Position numbers and translations under genes: made by a program. Below the pieces are notes generated by a model. The model was not told the origin of the DNA. It saw only the letters and a list, made by a program, of their open reading frames with translations, and did no database searches. Source: Mesobacillus boroniphilus JCM 21738 (lineage in GTDB: Bacteria > Bacillota > Bacilli > Bacillales > Cytobacillaceae). From it: 56,722 nucleotides of DNA. Shown piece by piece: positions 20,288 through 30,184 of this stretch; within the stretch, counting starts at the first letter, position 1, and the number at the start of each line of letters is the position of its first letter. Where the stretch lies: positions 1-56,722 of the forward strand of contig NZ_BAUW01000016.1 in assembly GCF_000517385.1 (NCBI RefSeq), given 5' to 3'.

Positions 20288-20325
20288 AGAGAGAGACTCC
20301 CAGCTTAGCTGGAAGTCTCTTTTTT
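20288..20325 (+). terminator. Bidirectional terminator between the acidic protein and the YciI gene
   Basis: AGAGACT-C-CCAGC and GCTGG-A-AGTCTCT arms followed by TTTTTT on the plus strand; A-rich flank on the other side allows use by the convergent gene. Confidence 0.85.
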
Positions 20326-20328
20326 CTA

Positions 20329-20649
20329 TTAGTGGACCAGATTCCCCTTCGTTTGAGAGTTGTCCATCAGCCAGTTATTTTCCTCATTGGCGACAATCAA
20401 TTCGTTGATGTCATATGTAATGTAATATTTTTCTTTGATGAATGGATCTTTTTCCACTAATCTGATTGCTTCATCGATACCATTGCAGTTTAGGATGATC
20501 ATGGCTTGCTCGTTATTTTTAAGAGGACCGGCAATCACCATCTGTCCCGCCCGATTCAACTGCCTAAGATGTTCTATATGCCTTGCCAGCAAGCTGGAAT
20601 CCAGTTTGCCATTTCGTTTCCCTTTCAGGAACACAACAAATTTATTCAT
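20329..20649 (-). CDS. YciI-family small protein
   Basis: 106 aa from the ATG at 20649 (AGGAG about 8 bases upstream). The layout MNKFVVFLKGKR, a conserved His near ARHIEHLRQL, GQMVIAGPL and DPFIKEKYYITYDIN match the YciI fold, a dimeric ferredoxin-like alpha/beta barrel with a His-Asp pair. Cellular role unknown for most members. Single gene, convergent with the acidic repeat protein. Confidence 0.8.
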   Translation of the reverse strand: MNKFVVFLKGKRNGKLDSSLLARHIEHLRQLNRAGQMVIAGPLKNNEQAMIILNCNGIDEAIRLVEKDPFIKEKYYITYDINELIVANEENNWLMDNSQTKGNLVH

Positions 20650-20830
20650 AAAAAAGACTCCTATCCTGAAAATCATCCAGTTTATTATATCATTTCCAAC
20701 ATATCCCTTCAGCTAAGCAGCATTTCGTTATTAAAACTGAACATAAATGTGTAAAAAAGCAATAAAAATACCCATGGCTTACGTAATCGGCAACTAGCAT
20801 ACCTTATTCTGAAGTTGGACTTTTGAACAA

Positions 20831-20876
20831 AAAAGGAGGGAAGTAAATTGTTCGCATTCGCACTTTAACTTCCCTC
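20831..20876 (-). terminator. Terminator overlapping the end of the siroheme operon
   Basis: Minus-strand GAGGGAAGT and ACTTCCCTC arms, 23-base loop, followed by CTTTTTT. The upstream arm contains the last codons and the stop of the precorrin-2 dehydrogenase gene. Confidence 0.75.
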
Positions 20877-21491
20877 TTCACTTATCGCTTCTTCAAGCAG
20901 CCTGGCAAACCTTTCTTCTCGATAGGCTTCCTTTACGAAACTCTCGTCTGCTATTGTTCTCAGAAGCTTCCTTTTTACTGTTTCATCTTTGACAGCCCCT
21001 TTGATTTGTTTACGGCTGGATGCCAGGAAATCTAGATAGCTTTCGTATTGTTCGCCAAATGTCTGCTCCAGCTGACTGCAAATCTTCTTAGCCAGTATCG
21101 GGCTCGCTCCAGATGTCGAGACGGCAACCGTCAATTTGCCTCTTTTCATCACAGATGGAACCTGGAAGTCCGATTCCTCTGGATCATCTGCAAGATTAAC
21201 CAATTGATTTGGTGCTGCATCCCTTTTAACTGCGAGATTCGTCTCTCGGTCATTAGTGGCGGCAATGATGAGCAATGCCCCTTGAAGTTCTTCTTTCGCA
21301 TAGGGCTCAGGGTGCCAGGAAATCACACCTGTTTCGGCTAGCCGCAGCAATTCGCTTGTTAATTCCGGGCTCACTACCTTCACTTTCGCTCCAGCATCCA
21401 GCAAGCCCAGGACTTTTCGTTGAGCGACTTTGCTCCCGCCAATCACCACGACATTCCGTTCATGTATCCGTAGATTTATAGGGTATAGCAT
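20865..21491 (-). CDS. sirC: Precorrin-2 dehydrogenase (siroheme synthase N-terminal type)
   Basis: 208 aa. NAD-dependent oxidation of precorrin-2 to sirohydrochlorin. The N-terminal Rossmann motif reads VVVIGGSKVAQRKVLGLLDAG, followed by the conserved NLADDPEESDFQVPSVMKRG and VSTSGASPILAKKI segments of the family. Last gene of the nitrite reductase/siroheme operon and similar to B. subtilis YlnF. It is separated from the chelatase by array 2, so an unusual 236-base spacer lies inside the operon. Confidence 0.9.
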   Translation of the reverse strand: MLYPINLRIHERNVVVIGGSKVAQRKVLGLLDAGAKVKVVSPELTSELLRLAETGVISWHPEPYAKEELQGALLIIAATNDRETNLAVKRDAAPNQLVNLADDPEESDFQVPSVMKRGKLTVAVSTSGASPILAKKICSQLEQTFGEQYESYLDFLASSRKQIKGAVKDETVKRKLLRTIADESFVKEAYREERFARLLEEAISEEGS

Positions 21492-21504
21492 GCTTTCACT
21501 CTCC

Positions 21505-21712
21505 AGTTATTGGCGATGTTGACTGCAAATTATATTTTATTGGCGGAGTTCATAGTTTTATTGGCGAAAATAAAAATTTATTGGCGGTTTTCACAACTTT
21601 ATTGGCGAAAATAAAAATTTATTGGCGGTTTTCACAACTTTATTGGCGAAAATAAAAATTTATTGGCGGTTTTCACAACTTTATTGGCGATGTTCACAAT
21701 TCCATTAGTGAG
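21505..21712. repeat. Helically phased short-repeat array 2 (TTATTGGCG core)
   Basis: Cores TTATTGGCG at 21512, 21542, 21563, 21583, 21604, 21624, 21645, 21665 and 21686 (GGCG positions), then a degenerate ATTAGTG. After the first gap of 30, spacings alternate 21/20. Positions 21560-21682 are three perfect tandem copies of a 41-bp double unit, implying recent amplification. It lies between sirB and sirC, inside the presumed operon. It begins with CTCCAG, a fragment of the hairpin arm seen beside other arrays. Confidence 0.9.
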
Positions 21713-21727
21713 GACCTATTTTTATGT

Positions 21728-22456
21728 TTACCTTGCTCTTGCTTCATCAACTCTTTGCATAAGCAGTTCGCCCAGACGTTCATCAAAGCCAACTGGTTCG
21801 CACAGGACAATCTCTCTCTCCGGATTTTGAACCAAAATACTATTTATTGTTTCTTCCATTTTAACAGTAAAGCCGCCAGTATAAAGCAAGAATGGCAGAA
21901 CGTACACCTTCTTGTGAACCTCGCTTGCCAAAAGCTTTTCTCCATAGAATGGCTGTGTCGTTATATAGCCAGTATCAGCTTTAGACGATACTTTCTCCTG
22001 AACCCTGTCAGCCAGTTTCACAAACCCCTCAGCAGCAAGGGGATTCCTGCTGCCATGCCCGACGAGCAGGATAGTCTCTGACTTCATACCTGAAAAGCCT
22101 TGTTTCTTTAAACGGTCCAGGACGATTTCCAGTATCGTTTCATTCACACCAAGCGGCTGTCCATAGAATATCTCTACTTCCGGGTAATTTTGTCTGACCC
22201 TTTCCAGCTCGTCCGGTATGTCCACATTTGCATGGATTCCTGGAAGCAGCAATACCGGAACGACGGTTACCGATGTTGCTCCCTTTAAAATGCATGATTC
22301 GACCGCTTCGAAAATGGTTGGCCGAGCATTTTCAAGGAATCCATAGGCAGCATTCGTACTCTCCCCTGTTGAAATTACCTTCTCGATGAACGATACAAAC
22401 ACCTTGTTTCCTTGCTCACTTCTGCTGCCATGGCTGATGAATACCGTTGCTTCCAT
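21728..22456 (-). CDS. sirB: Sirohydrochlorin ferrochelatase (CbiX/SirB type)
   Basis: 242 aa. Inserts iron into sirohydrochlorin to make siroheme for the nitrite reductase. It contains the N-terminal VFISHGSRSEQGN with the metal-binding His, VTVVPVLLLPGIHANVDIP, and a second HGSR in ILLVGHGSRNPLA with the TQPFYGE segment, consistent with two CbiX-like halves. AAGGAG precedes the ATG. Directly downstream of the methyltransferase gene (31-base gap). Confidence 0.9.
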   Translation of the reverse strand: MEATVFISHGSRSEQGNKVFVSFIEKVISTGESTNAAYGFLENARPTIFEAVESCILKGATSVTVVPVLLLPGIHANVDIPDELERVRQNYPEVEIFYGQPLGVNETILEIVLDRLKKQGFSGMKSETILLVGHGSRNPLAAEGFVKLADRVQEKVSSKADTGYITTQPFYGEKLLASEVHKKVYVLPFLLYTGGFTVKMEETINSILVQNPEREIVLCEPVGFDERLGELLMQRVDEARAR

Positions 22457-22487
22457 TTATTTTCTCTCCTTTTAAAAAACAAGTCCA

Positions 22488-23948
22488 TTAAACGAATGCC
22501 AGTTCAGATTCTTTTCTGGCCAAACAATCGATCACAGCGGTTTTATTGGGTACTTCTAAAACCTCATTCGGAGATACACCATATTCTATTGCAGCTTCTG
22601 CTGTCCTAACTCCCATGCAGACAACCTTTGATGTTTTCAGTATCTGCTGCGGAATGATTTCCTTCAGGATTCCTTCTTCAACAATTGTTTTAACAGCCCT
22701 GCTGCTTGGCAAAACAATTGTATTAACAGAAGCTTCCTCAAGTACCCTTTTAAAAATCGGTGTGAATTGTTCGTCGATGACCTTTCTGGACGTTATGAAC
22801 ATTTCAGCATGTGGATAATCCTGTGAAAAGTCGCTGTCACCTACAATTAGCAGCTGACCAGCCAGAGGCATCTTCCCATCCAATTCAGCAAAGAAGCCTT
22901 TTTCATTCAGTGCTTTAACAGACTTTGTTGAACAGCCGTAAAAGTCTGCTTTCACCTTTCTGATATCAATTCCTTCAGTAAATATGATCTCAAAGAATTC
23001 CCTGACACTTTCAGGAGATGTAAAAAGAATCTGTTCGTATACAGAAATTCTATTAACAACCGCCTGGTCTACAGGAACGGTAACCTTTTTCCATTTTGGG
23101 AATTCAATCACGTCTGCTCCCTGATTCATCAACTCTCTCGCTAGTTCACTTTCATCAGTACCCGTTCGCGCCAGTAAAATTTGTTTGCCAAACAGCGGTT
23201 TCTTTTCAAACCAATTCAGTTTTTTCCTAAGCGAAATTATATCTCCAACAAGGGTGATGGCCGGATTGGTAAAATTCACTTCCTTCGCCTTTGCGGCAAT
23301 ATTGGACAGAGTTCCTTCCAAAGTCTGCTGCCTGGAAAAGGTTCCCCATTGAATGAGGATCACCGGGGTATCGGCCGGTTTTCCATGCTTGATCAAATTT
23401 TCGCTGATATATGGAAGATTTGAAATGCCCATGTAAAAGGCAATGGTGTCAATGCCCGTGGCAAGCCCTTTCCAATCCAGCTTTGGCTGTCCATTTTCAG
23501 ATTTATCATGGGCAGTCACAACAGCAAAGGATTCGCCAAATTCGCGGTGTGTGACAGGAATTCCAGCATATAAAGGGGCAGCGATTCCTGACGTAATTCC
23601 CGGAACTATTTCAAAAGAAAGGCCATTTTCGGCCAGCGCTGCAGCTTCTTCTCCTACCCGTCCAAACACACCTGGATCGCCGCCCTTGAGACGGACAACG
23701 ATTTTTCCTTCAAGCACTTTTGATACAAGAAGGTTGTTGATCATTTCCTGGCGAAGGACGTGCCGGTCCGGCAGCTTGCCGCAGTAAATCAGCTCGCAGT
23801 CTGAAGGAGCATAATCCAGCAGCTTAGGATTGGCAAGCCTGTCATATAATATGACCTGCGCCTTTTTGATGGCCTCCAATCCTTTAACTGTAATCAACTG
23901 TACGTCTCCAGGCCCTGCACCGACTAAAAATGCTCTTCCTTTTTCCAT
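22488..23948 (-). CDS. Uroporphyrinogen-III C-methyltransferase fused to uroporphyrinogen-III synthase
   Basis: 486 aa in two domains. Residues 1-250 are SUMT: VGAGPGDVQLITVKG, YDRL, VVRLKGGDPGVFGR, GITSGIAAPLYAGIPVTHR. Residues about 255-480 are a HemD-like synthase (QILLARTGTDESELARELMNQG, ILFTSPESVREFF, VCMGVRTAEAA). It makes uroporphyrinogen III into precorrin-2, the first dedicated siroheme step. Fusions of this kind are found in Bacillus NasF-like proteins. It follows nirD by about 105 bases; that gap holds a degenerate fragment of the dispersed repeat. Confidence 0.9.
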   Translation of the reverse strand: MEKGRAFLVGAGPGDVQLITVKGLEAIKKAQVILYDRLANPKLLDYAPSDCELIYCGKLPDRHVLRQEMINNLLVSKVLEGKIVVRLKGGDPGVFGRVGEEAAALAENGLSFEIVPGITSGIAAPLYAGIPVTHREFGESFAVVTAHDKSENGQPKLDWKGLATGIDTIAFYMGISNLPYISENLIKHGKPADTPVILIQWGTFSRQQTLEGTLSNIAAKAKEVNFTNPAITLVGDIISLRKKLNWFEKKPLFGKQILLARTGTDESELARELMNQGADVIEFPKWKKVTVPVDQAVVNRISVYEQILFTSPESVREFFEIIFTEGIDIRKVKADFYGCSTKSVKALNEKGFFAELDGKMPLAGQLLIVGDSDFSQDYPHAEMFITSRKVIDEQFTPIFKRVLEEASVNTIVLPSSRAVKTIVEEGILKEIIPQQILKTSKVVCMGVRTAEAAIEYGVSPNEVLEVPNKTAVIDCLARKESELAFV

Positions 23949-23998
23949 TGTGTTCCCGCCCTTTCAATGCTGCATAACGTGTACACTTTTCACGATTA

Positions 23999-24020
23999 GA
24001 TTAGTGTCCAGCTCCAGCTT
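23999..24020 (-). repeat. Degenerate end fragment of the dispersed repeat
   Basis: AGATTAGTGTCCAGCTCCAGC matches, with one substitution, the reverse complement of the right end of repeat copy 1 and its flank (about 115-138). Only this end survives, in the nirD to methyltransferase spacer. Confidence 0.55.
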
Positions 24021-24053
24021 TTCTTAATTGAGAGGGAGGTTCCCCCTCTTATT

Positions 24054-24380
24054 TCATATCGTTATATACACTTCATTTTCGATTACTTCAACAGGATACG
24101 TTTTGACTTCGCCTGTATCTGGTGCCTGTACTTTCCCGTCATCCAGCGATATCTTCAGGTCATAGACTGGACAGTAGATAAAATTCCCGCTAACGAGCGC
24201 ATCGGCAAGGGTTCCGCCTTTTCTGTGGGGACTGCGATTTTCAACCGCTTTGACCTCTCCATTGGATATCCGGAACAAGACGATGTTCTCACCATTTACT
24301 GTGACTGCCTGCCCTGCCCGTTCAGGCAGGGAATCATAATCAGCCACTTTGATTCTCACTTTTGTCATCTGCATCTTCAT
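24054..24380 (-). CDS. nirD: Nitrite reductase small subunit (NirD/NasE), Rieske-fold
   Basis: 108 aa, Rieske-type fold partner of the NADH-nitrite reductase large subunit. The region that in true Rieske proteins reads C-x-H...C-x2-H here reads NRSPHRKGG...YCPVYDLK: one Cys is Ser and one His is Tyr. Two of four ligands are absent, so a [2Fe-2S] cluster is unlikely, as in several NirD proteins. It follows nirB by 9 bases. The start could be 24380 or 24374. Confidence 0.9.
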   Translation of the reverse strand: MKMQMTKVRIKVADYDSLPERAGQAVTVNGENIVLFRISNGEVKAVENRSPHRKGGTLADALVSGNFIYCPVYDLKISLDDGKVQAPDTGEVKTYPVEVIENEVYITI

Positions 24381-24389
24381 CCATCCTCC

Positions 24390-26814
24390 CTATTCGACTG
24401 TTACGCTGCGGACTTGATAGTACTTTTCTTTTATGCCGCTATCAGTGATCGCTTCGTGCCATGGCTCGTTATATCGCTCCAGAGTCTTATCAAGCCTTTC
24501 GTTCAACTGCTTTCTCATATTCTCATCGGCGAGGACTTCTTTGACATGATTAAGTCCCATCCTTTCAAGCCAAGGAGCAGTCCGTTCAAGATAGGCAGCA
24601 GTTTCACGGTAGTATTGCAGGTATGCTCCTGTTATTTCCATTGCCTCTTCTTTAGTTTTAACAGTATCAAGCAGGTCGCAGCACGCAGATCTGTTCCGCC
24701 ATTGCCGCCGATATAGATTTCCCAGCCGCCATCGACCCCTACAAAGCCAATGTCTTTAATTCCAGATTCCGCACAGTTCCTTGGACAAGCAGAAACTCCC
24801 ATTTTGACTTTATGCGGTGTATCGAGGCGTTCAAACTTTTTCTCGAGCTCGATTCCAAGTCCCATTGAATCCTGAGTGCCAAATCGGCAAAACTTTTCGC
24901 CGACACAGGTTTTTACTGTGCGAAGCGTTTTTCCATAAGCATATCCCGATGGCATACCCAGATCTTCCCACATTGCCGGAAGGTCCTCTTTATTGATACC
25001 AAACAGGCCAATCCTCTGGCCGCCTGTCAGTTTTACCAAAGGCACGTCGTACTTCTCAGCAACTTCTGCAATTTTCTTCAAATCTGCAGCAGTCGTCACG
25101 CCGCCATACATTCTTGGCACAACCGAGTACGTTCCATCTTTCTGGATGTTAGCATGCATTTTCTCATTTACCAGTCTTGAATCACGCTCATCTTTATAGC
25201 CGTCATAGTGGACCATTCCAAGGTAATAGTTGATTGCCGGACGGCATTTTGAACATCCTTCCTCCTGAGACCAGCTAGTACGTTCATGACTTCCCTGACA
25301 TTGGTCAAACCTTTTTCCCTGATTTCTGCCACTACTTCATCTTTGCTTAAAGTCGTACAGCCGCAAATCCCTGCTTTCTTCGCGGAGGTATCATACTGGT
25401 CACCTAGTGTGTATGCGAGGATATCCGATATGAGCGATTTACATCTTCCGCAAGAACGGCCTGCATTCGTGCAGCCACCCACTTCATCAACAGTAGTCAA
25501 CTCATTTGTGCGGATCGCTTCGACAATCGTTCCTTTTGTGACGCCATTGCAGCCGCAGACAAGCTCGTCATCGGCCATCGCCGCTACATCGCCTGCTTCT
25601 CCACCGCCGCCGCAGCATCCGCTTGCTTCTAGAATCGATACGCTTGTCATGCCGCTGATGTCTTCTCTTTTCGTCAGCATCCTGAACAGTCGGTTGCTGT
25701 CCTTTGTGTCACCATAAAGCACGATTCCGGCAATCCGGTTGTCACGAATGACAATTTTTTTATAGATACCATCAAACTCATTGTGAACCTTGATTGATTT
25801 AGTTCCCTCGTCATCGCCGATTTCACCTGCTGAGAACAAGTCACAGCCAGATACCTTCAGCTGGGTGCCGCAAATGGTTCCTTCGTAAGGGTTAGCCGGA
25901 ATCCCCGCAAGGTTGGCTGCAAGTACTTTTCCCTGTTCATACAGCGGTGCGACAAGGCCATAAACGATTTCTCTATGTTCAGCACATTCACCAACGGCAT
26001 ATATATTAGGCACATCTGTCTCCATATAATCATTGACGACAATCCCTCTGTTGACGTAGATGCCGCTGTCTTTGGAAAGCTGGACATTCGGGCGGATGCC
26101 GACAGCCATGACGACAAGATCTGCTTGTATTTCTGAACCATCAGAAAACCGAAGCCCAGTTACTCTTTCATCTCCTAAAATTTCTGCGGTCTGTTTTTCA
26201 AGCAAGAAATTCATACCTTGGTTTTCCAATTCTTTTTTCAGCATTTCGGATGCTGTTTCATCAAGCTGTCTTTCCATCAGGTGCGGCATCAAATGGACAA
26301 CATCGACTTCCATGCCCAAATTCAGCAAGCCTCTCGCAGCTTCCAGACCTAAAAGTCCTCCCCCAATGACAGCTGCCTTTTTATACGCCTTAGAATCTTT
26401 GATCATCATTTCACAATCATGGATGTCACGAAACCCGACTACGCCATTTTTATCAGATCCGGGTACCGGCAGGATAAACGAGCTCGAACCTGTCGCGATA
26501 ATCAACTCATCATAATCTACCTTGCGTCCTTGATCGGAAATGACTTGCTTCTTTTGCTTGTCAATCTCGACAACAGCTTCACCTGCGAAAAGCTTGATTC
26601 CATGACTCTTGTACCATTCCCAATCATTCATGATGATGTCTTCGATTGACTTATCTCCCTGAAGGACTGTGGACAGCATAATTCTATTGTAGTTAGGATG
26701 TGGTTCATTCCCAAAAATAGTGATCTCGAATCCATCTGGCTGGAGTTTAAGCAGTTCTTCGATTGTCCTTACTCCTGCCATTCCGTTTCCTATCATGACT
26801 AATTTCTTTTTCAT
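24390..26814 (-). CDS. nirB: NADH-dependent nitrite reductase large subunit (NirB/NasD), two frameshifts
   Basis: Reduces nitrite to ammonia in the cytoplasm. Order: FAD/NAD oxidoreductase domain (GNGMAGVRTIEELL; GGGLLGLEAARGL), a BFD-like [2Fe-2S] region (CGCNGVTKG...CTNAGRSCGRCK), then sulfite/nitrite reductase domains with TCVGEKFCRFG and SACPRNCAESG, the Cys pairs that hold the [4Fe-4S]-siroheme. The frame breaks near 25274 (AGGC to AGC) and 24677 (CGGA to CGA); one G at each restores EEGCSKCRPAINYYLGMVHY and DLRAADLLDTVKTKEEAMEI and about 808 aa, the normal size. First gene of the operon; AGGAGG precedes ATG 26814. Confidence 0.92.
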
Positions 26815-26883
26815 CTCTTTGTCCTCCTATAGTTAAAGCTTCTGTTCCGGAGTTTTCATTAATGATATTTCCTCTATGTCTAA

Positions 26884-26926
26884 ATTGTATTGTGATTTAA
26901 GTCTCCCGTTTGTGAAGTTCGTCACA
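26884..26926 (-). promoter_or_regulatory. Fnr-type class II promoter of the nitrite reductase operon
   Basis: TGTGAAGTTCGTCACA at 26911-26926 is an exact TGTGA-N6-TCACA box. On the minus strand a -10 hexamer TACAAT lies at 26889-26884, giving a start near 26877, exactly 41.5 bases from the box centre: the Fnr class II arrangement. Confidence 0.88.
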
Positions 26927-26940
26927 TTTCAACCAAAGTT

Positions 26941-26956
26941 TGTGTACCATTTCACA
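26941..26956 (-). promoter_or_regulatory. Second Fnr-like box
   Basis: TGTGTACCATTTCACA differs from TGTGA-N6-TCACA at one base. It is 30 bases from the first box and would sit near -71.5 of the nitrite operon. It could also affect the divergent gene at 27066, but no matching -10 is seen there. Confidence 0.6.
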
Positions 26957-27065
26957 AATACTTCAAAATTAGCAATTTCCACCTTTCTTTGGAATAGCAG
27001 TTATGTTAAAGCTTAAATTGGGTATTGTACTTGTAATGAAATTAATGTAAAAGGAGGCAGGCTTC

Positions 27066-27509
27066 ATGATCATTGTCTATATAAGTATCGCTGTTATCGT
27101 GGCAGCCCTGGGTTATCTTGGGTATGTTGTATATAAAACATATAAAGATGTCAAGCCTACGATTGATAGTCTTCAAGAGACTGCAACCCGGGTACAGAAC
27201 AAAACCAATGCCATCAAAGAAGAGACCGATTCACTGAAGTTTAAGCAGCAGAAGCTGATGACTGATTTTGAGAAGAAAAAGAAAGCTGTCAATACTGTTG
27301 TTTTTTCAGTAAAACAGACACCTGTCGAATTCAAGAACGCACTTGTTGCTAAACCTGTCGCTGAACTTGAACAGAAGTTTAAAGCAAGACAATGGAATCG
27401 CAAGCGCCTTGATCAGCCCCGACAAGCGCTGGAGGGCCTGACTGTGAAGTCGTTCTTTGACTTCATTGCCAGGACCGAAGTGTCTCGAGGGTCTAGGCGC
27501 GGGAGCTAG
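27066..27509 (+). CDS. YtxG-like membrane protein (DUF948) whose C-terminus is encoded by a repeat
   Basis: 147 aa. One N-terminal transmembrane helix (IIVYISIAVIVAALGYLGYV) precedes a coiled-coil-like helical part with TIDSLQETATRVQNKTNAI, as in DUF948/YtxG proteins. From about residue 108 the frame enters the dispersed repeat, so the last 35-40 residues (RKRLDQPRQALEGL onward) are repeat-derived and Arg-rich. AAAGGAGG precedes the ATG. It is divergent from nirB. Function unknown; YtxG relatives have been linked to general stress. Confidence 0.75.
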   Translation: MIIVYISIAVIVAALGYLGYVVYKTYKDVKPTIDSLQETATRVQNKTNAIKEETDSLKFKQQKLMTDFEKKKKAVNTVVFSVKQTPVEFKNALVAKPVAELEQKFKARQWNRKRLDQPRQALEGLTVKSFFDFIARTEVSRGSRRGS

Positions 27510-27510
27510 A
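27391..27510 (+). repeat. Dispersed repeat, copy 3, inside the YtxG-like gene
   Basis: About 120 bases strongly similar to positions 10-129, including the GAAGTC...GACTTC arms and the terminal GGAGCTAGACA. It overlaps the 3' end of the coding region and supplies the stop codon. Confidence 0.85.
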
Positions 27511-27548
27511 CAATTCTCGAAGTGAAATTTAACTTCTTTTACTGTAAA

Positions 27549-27578
27549 ACAAACAGGGCATCCAGCCCTGTTTTTATT
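27549..27578 (+). terminator. Terminator after the YtxG-like gene
   Basis: AACAGGGC-ATCCA-GCCCTGTT stem followed by TTTATTTT, 40 bases after the repeat end. The remaining spacer to 27767 is AT-rich and ends in a GGAGG ribosome site before the peptidase start. Confidence 0.88.
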
Positions 27579-27767
27579 TTGCCTCAGCCTGGTGACTATC
27601 TTCCTATATCCTCATTCCGATTTATTTCCCAACAACGTAAAAATCAAGCAAAATCAAGGTTCATGTTACGAAGGCAAATATTTAGGAGTTTTGTACGATT
27701 GCCGAAATAATATTTAATAATTATTATGTATAAATATACAAATATTTTTTTTCGGAGGAATACATAA

Positions 27768-30144
27768 ATGAAACATAAAAAAATTATCTCTGGTGTAGTA
27801 GCTGCAAGTTTGCTGGCATCCTCTCCATGGACTCCGGCGCTAGCTGAGTCTTTAAAGTGGAATTATGTAAATGCATACGAAGAAAAGAATGGCAGCTTAT
27901 TCAACAGCGAAAACTATGATTTTATGAAGTTCTCAGAAATCGGCGATAAGCTTGCTCAAATCGAGAAGCAATCCAATCGTGTGAAGGTTGAAGTGAAAGG
28001 CCAATCATCAACAGGCCAGCCCCTTTATGTCGTTACGATTGCCGCACCTGACACTCAGGCAAGTTCGGCAAGATTCAGGCTTTAAGAAAACAAATGTTCA
28101 AGAACCCTGGTAAAGCACAGGATTGGATTGAAAATAACCCTGACTTCAAGGTGCCAATCATGATCAATGGCTCCATCCATGGTACTGAGTTTATCGGCAG
28201 TGACGCGGTCATGCAGCTGATCGAGCGCTTTGCCCTTGAAAATGACGAAACAACTAAGGATATCCTGGAAAATAATATCTTGATTTTTAATGTTGTCCAG
28301 AATCCTGATGGCCGTATTGATGCTACCCGCTTCAACGGAGAAGGAATCGACTTGAACCGTGACTTCATCACCCAGTCACAGCCGGAAACCCAGGAAACTG
28401 TTGCCCTGATCAAGGAATGGAATCCGATGGTCTTCCTTGATACTCATGGCTATGTAAAAAATTATGCACCGAACAAGCAGGGTCTCATTGAACCCTGTAC
28501 GGTCCCTCACAACCCAAATTATGAATACGATCTATATGAAAAATGGGCAATGGATCAGGCCGAAGCAATGGAAACTGAAATCATGTCCAACAAGGAAAGC
28601 TTTACCGGCAGCCTCTATCAGTCAATGGAAGGAACCTACATTCCTCAGCGTGATGACGCGGAAGGCTGGGATGATTATCCGCCAATCTTTACTCCGATGT
28701 ACGCAATGTACCACGGGGCATATGGCCACACGCTCGAAGCGCCAACAAATGATGAAGACGGCGTTCGCTGGATGTATGACGCCATCATGGGCGCATTGAA
28801 AAATGCTACAGATAATAAGCAGGAAATGATCAAGGACCAAATCGAAATGTTCAAGCGCGGCATCAATTTTGATCATCCATTCCATGAGGAAGGCTTCTTT
28901 CCGACTGCCTATGTGCTGCCTGTAGATTCGGAAGATCCAACCGTGACACGCAAGGCAGTTAATCATCTGCAGAAAAACGACATCGAAGTCGTCCAGGCTT
29001 CTAAGGCGTTCACTGCTGACGGAAAGTCTTACCCTAAAGGCACATATATCGTAAAAATGGATCAGGCAAAAGCCGGTCTTGTCAATACAATGCTGTGGGA
29101 CGGCGAGGACATAACTGAAGATGTTGATGCCATGTATGATATATCAGCATGGAGCCTGCCGGAACTTTGGGGCTTCGAGGCAATTGCGGTCCAAAGTGAT
29201 TTTAAAGTAACTGCAACTAAAGTGAACCAGATCCAGGAACAGGGCTCTGTCAGCGGCAAAGGACCATTCTTGATTCCAAACAGTTCCGTCAAAGCAGTAA
29301 ATCTGGCGAATACACTTCTACAGCAAGGCGTTTCTGTAAAACGCGATTCTGAAGGCGATTTTTACACAGAAGCCGCTGCTAACGAAATTTCAGCAGCAGT
29401 AAAGCAATCCGGACTGCATATTGAATCAGCAAAGGTTCCGGCAGATGCGGTTGAGGTTGCGGACTTGAAGGTCGCAATCTTGAAGGATGGCGGCATGAAT
29501 AAGGCTCAGTCGCACTCTGGTACAAAACTCGCACTTAAACGACTTGCTTCGCCGTTTCTGAAGTAACTCCAGCAGAGGTTGCCGAAGAAGGTCTTTCCAG
29601 CTTTGATGTATTTGTATATAGCGGAACGGAAGGCTTGATTGCCAAGACGCAGTCACGCGCTGGCAATAAGGAATTTGGTTTCCAATATCCAGCTCAGTTT
29701 GATAGTTTCAAAGCTAATGTAGAGGAATTCTTAAATAATGGCGGAAAATATATCGCAGTCGGTGGCGGTGCGTCGCTCGCAACAAAGACATTGGGACTAA
29801 CTGATGATGATATTGTCGTTGCAGGCTACAGCAGCAACGGAATTGCAAAGGTTGATTACAGCGGCGAAGGTGTGACGGGAGGATATGGCGAGGACGACCT
29901 TGGCTTTGTTTACCGCCCTGTCTGGTATGAAAACACCGATAACGATGAAGTATCCGCAACATTTGACGACAACTCTGACTTCTTCGTAGCCGGTCACTGG
30001 AAAAATAATAGTGAAGCTCAGGGCAAGGCAGTGATCGTGAAAGAACAGGATAAGGACGTTACAATGATCGGCTTGGAAGCTGGTTTCAGAGACCATACCG
30101 ACTACCTGTTCCGACTTCTTTCGAACAGCATTTTTGAAAAATAA
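27768..30144 (+). CDS. Secreted M14-family zinc carboxypeptidase, two frameshifts
   Basis: Large extracellular metallopeptidase. A signal peptide (residues 1-27, cleavage after ALA) precedes an M14 domain with the zinc motif HGTE (SIHGTEFIGSDAV), the VVQNPDGRIDATR substrate segment, GIDLNRDF and the third zinc ligand region FLDTHGYV. A long C-terminal part follows, giving about 792 aa. The frame breaks near 28058-28061 (CAGGGC to CAGGC) and 29545 (TTGGC to TTGC); one G at each restores TQGKFGKIQALRKQMFKNPG and RLGFAVSEVTPAEVAEEG. Single gene with its own terminator. Probably scavenges peptides; substrate not readable. Confidence 0.87.
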
Positions 30145-30151
30145 GTATTAC

Positions 30152-30184
30152 AAAAGCATCGGGTTATTTGCCCGATGCTTTTTT
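30152..30184 (+). terminator. Bidirectional terminator after the M14 peptidase
   Basis: AAAAGCATCGGG and CCCGATGCTTTT arms with a 7-base loop, then TTTT. Shared with the convergent gene ending at 30183. Confidence 0.9.

Noticed and set aside
20847..20867. Six-codon leader peptide (TTG start after AGGAGG)
   Set aside because: It lies in the loop of a terminator and the AGGAGG is explained as a stem arm; no downstream plus-strand gene.
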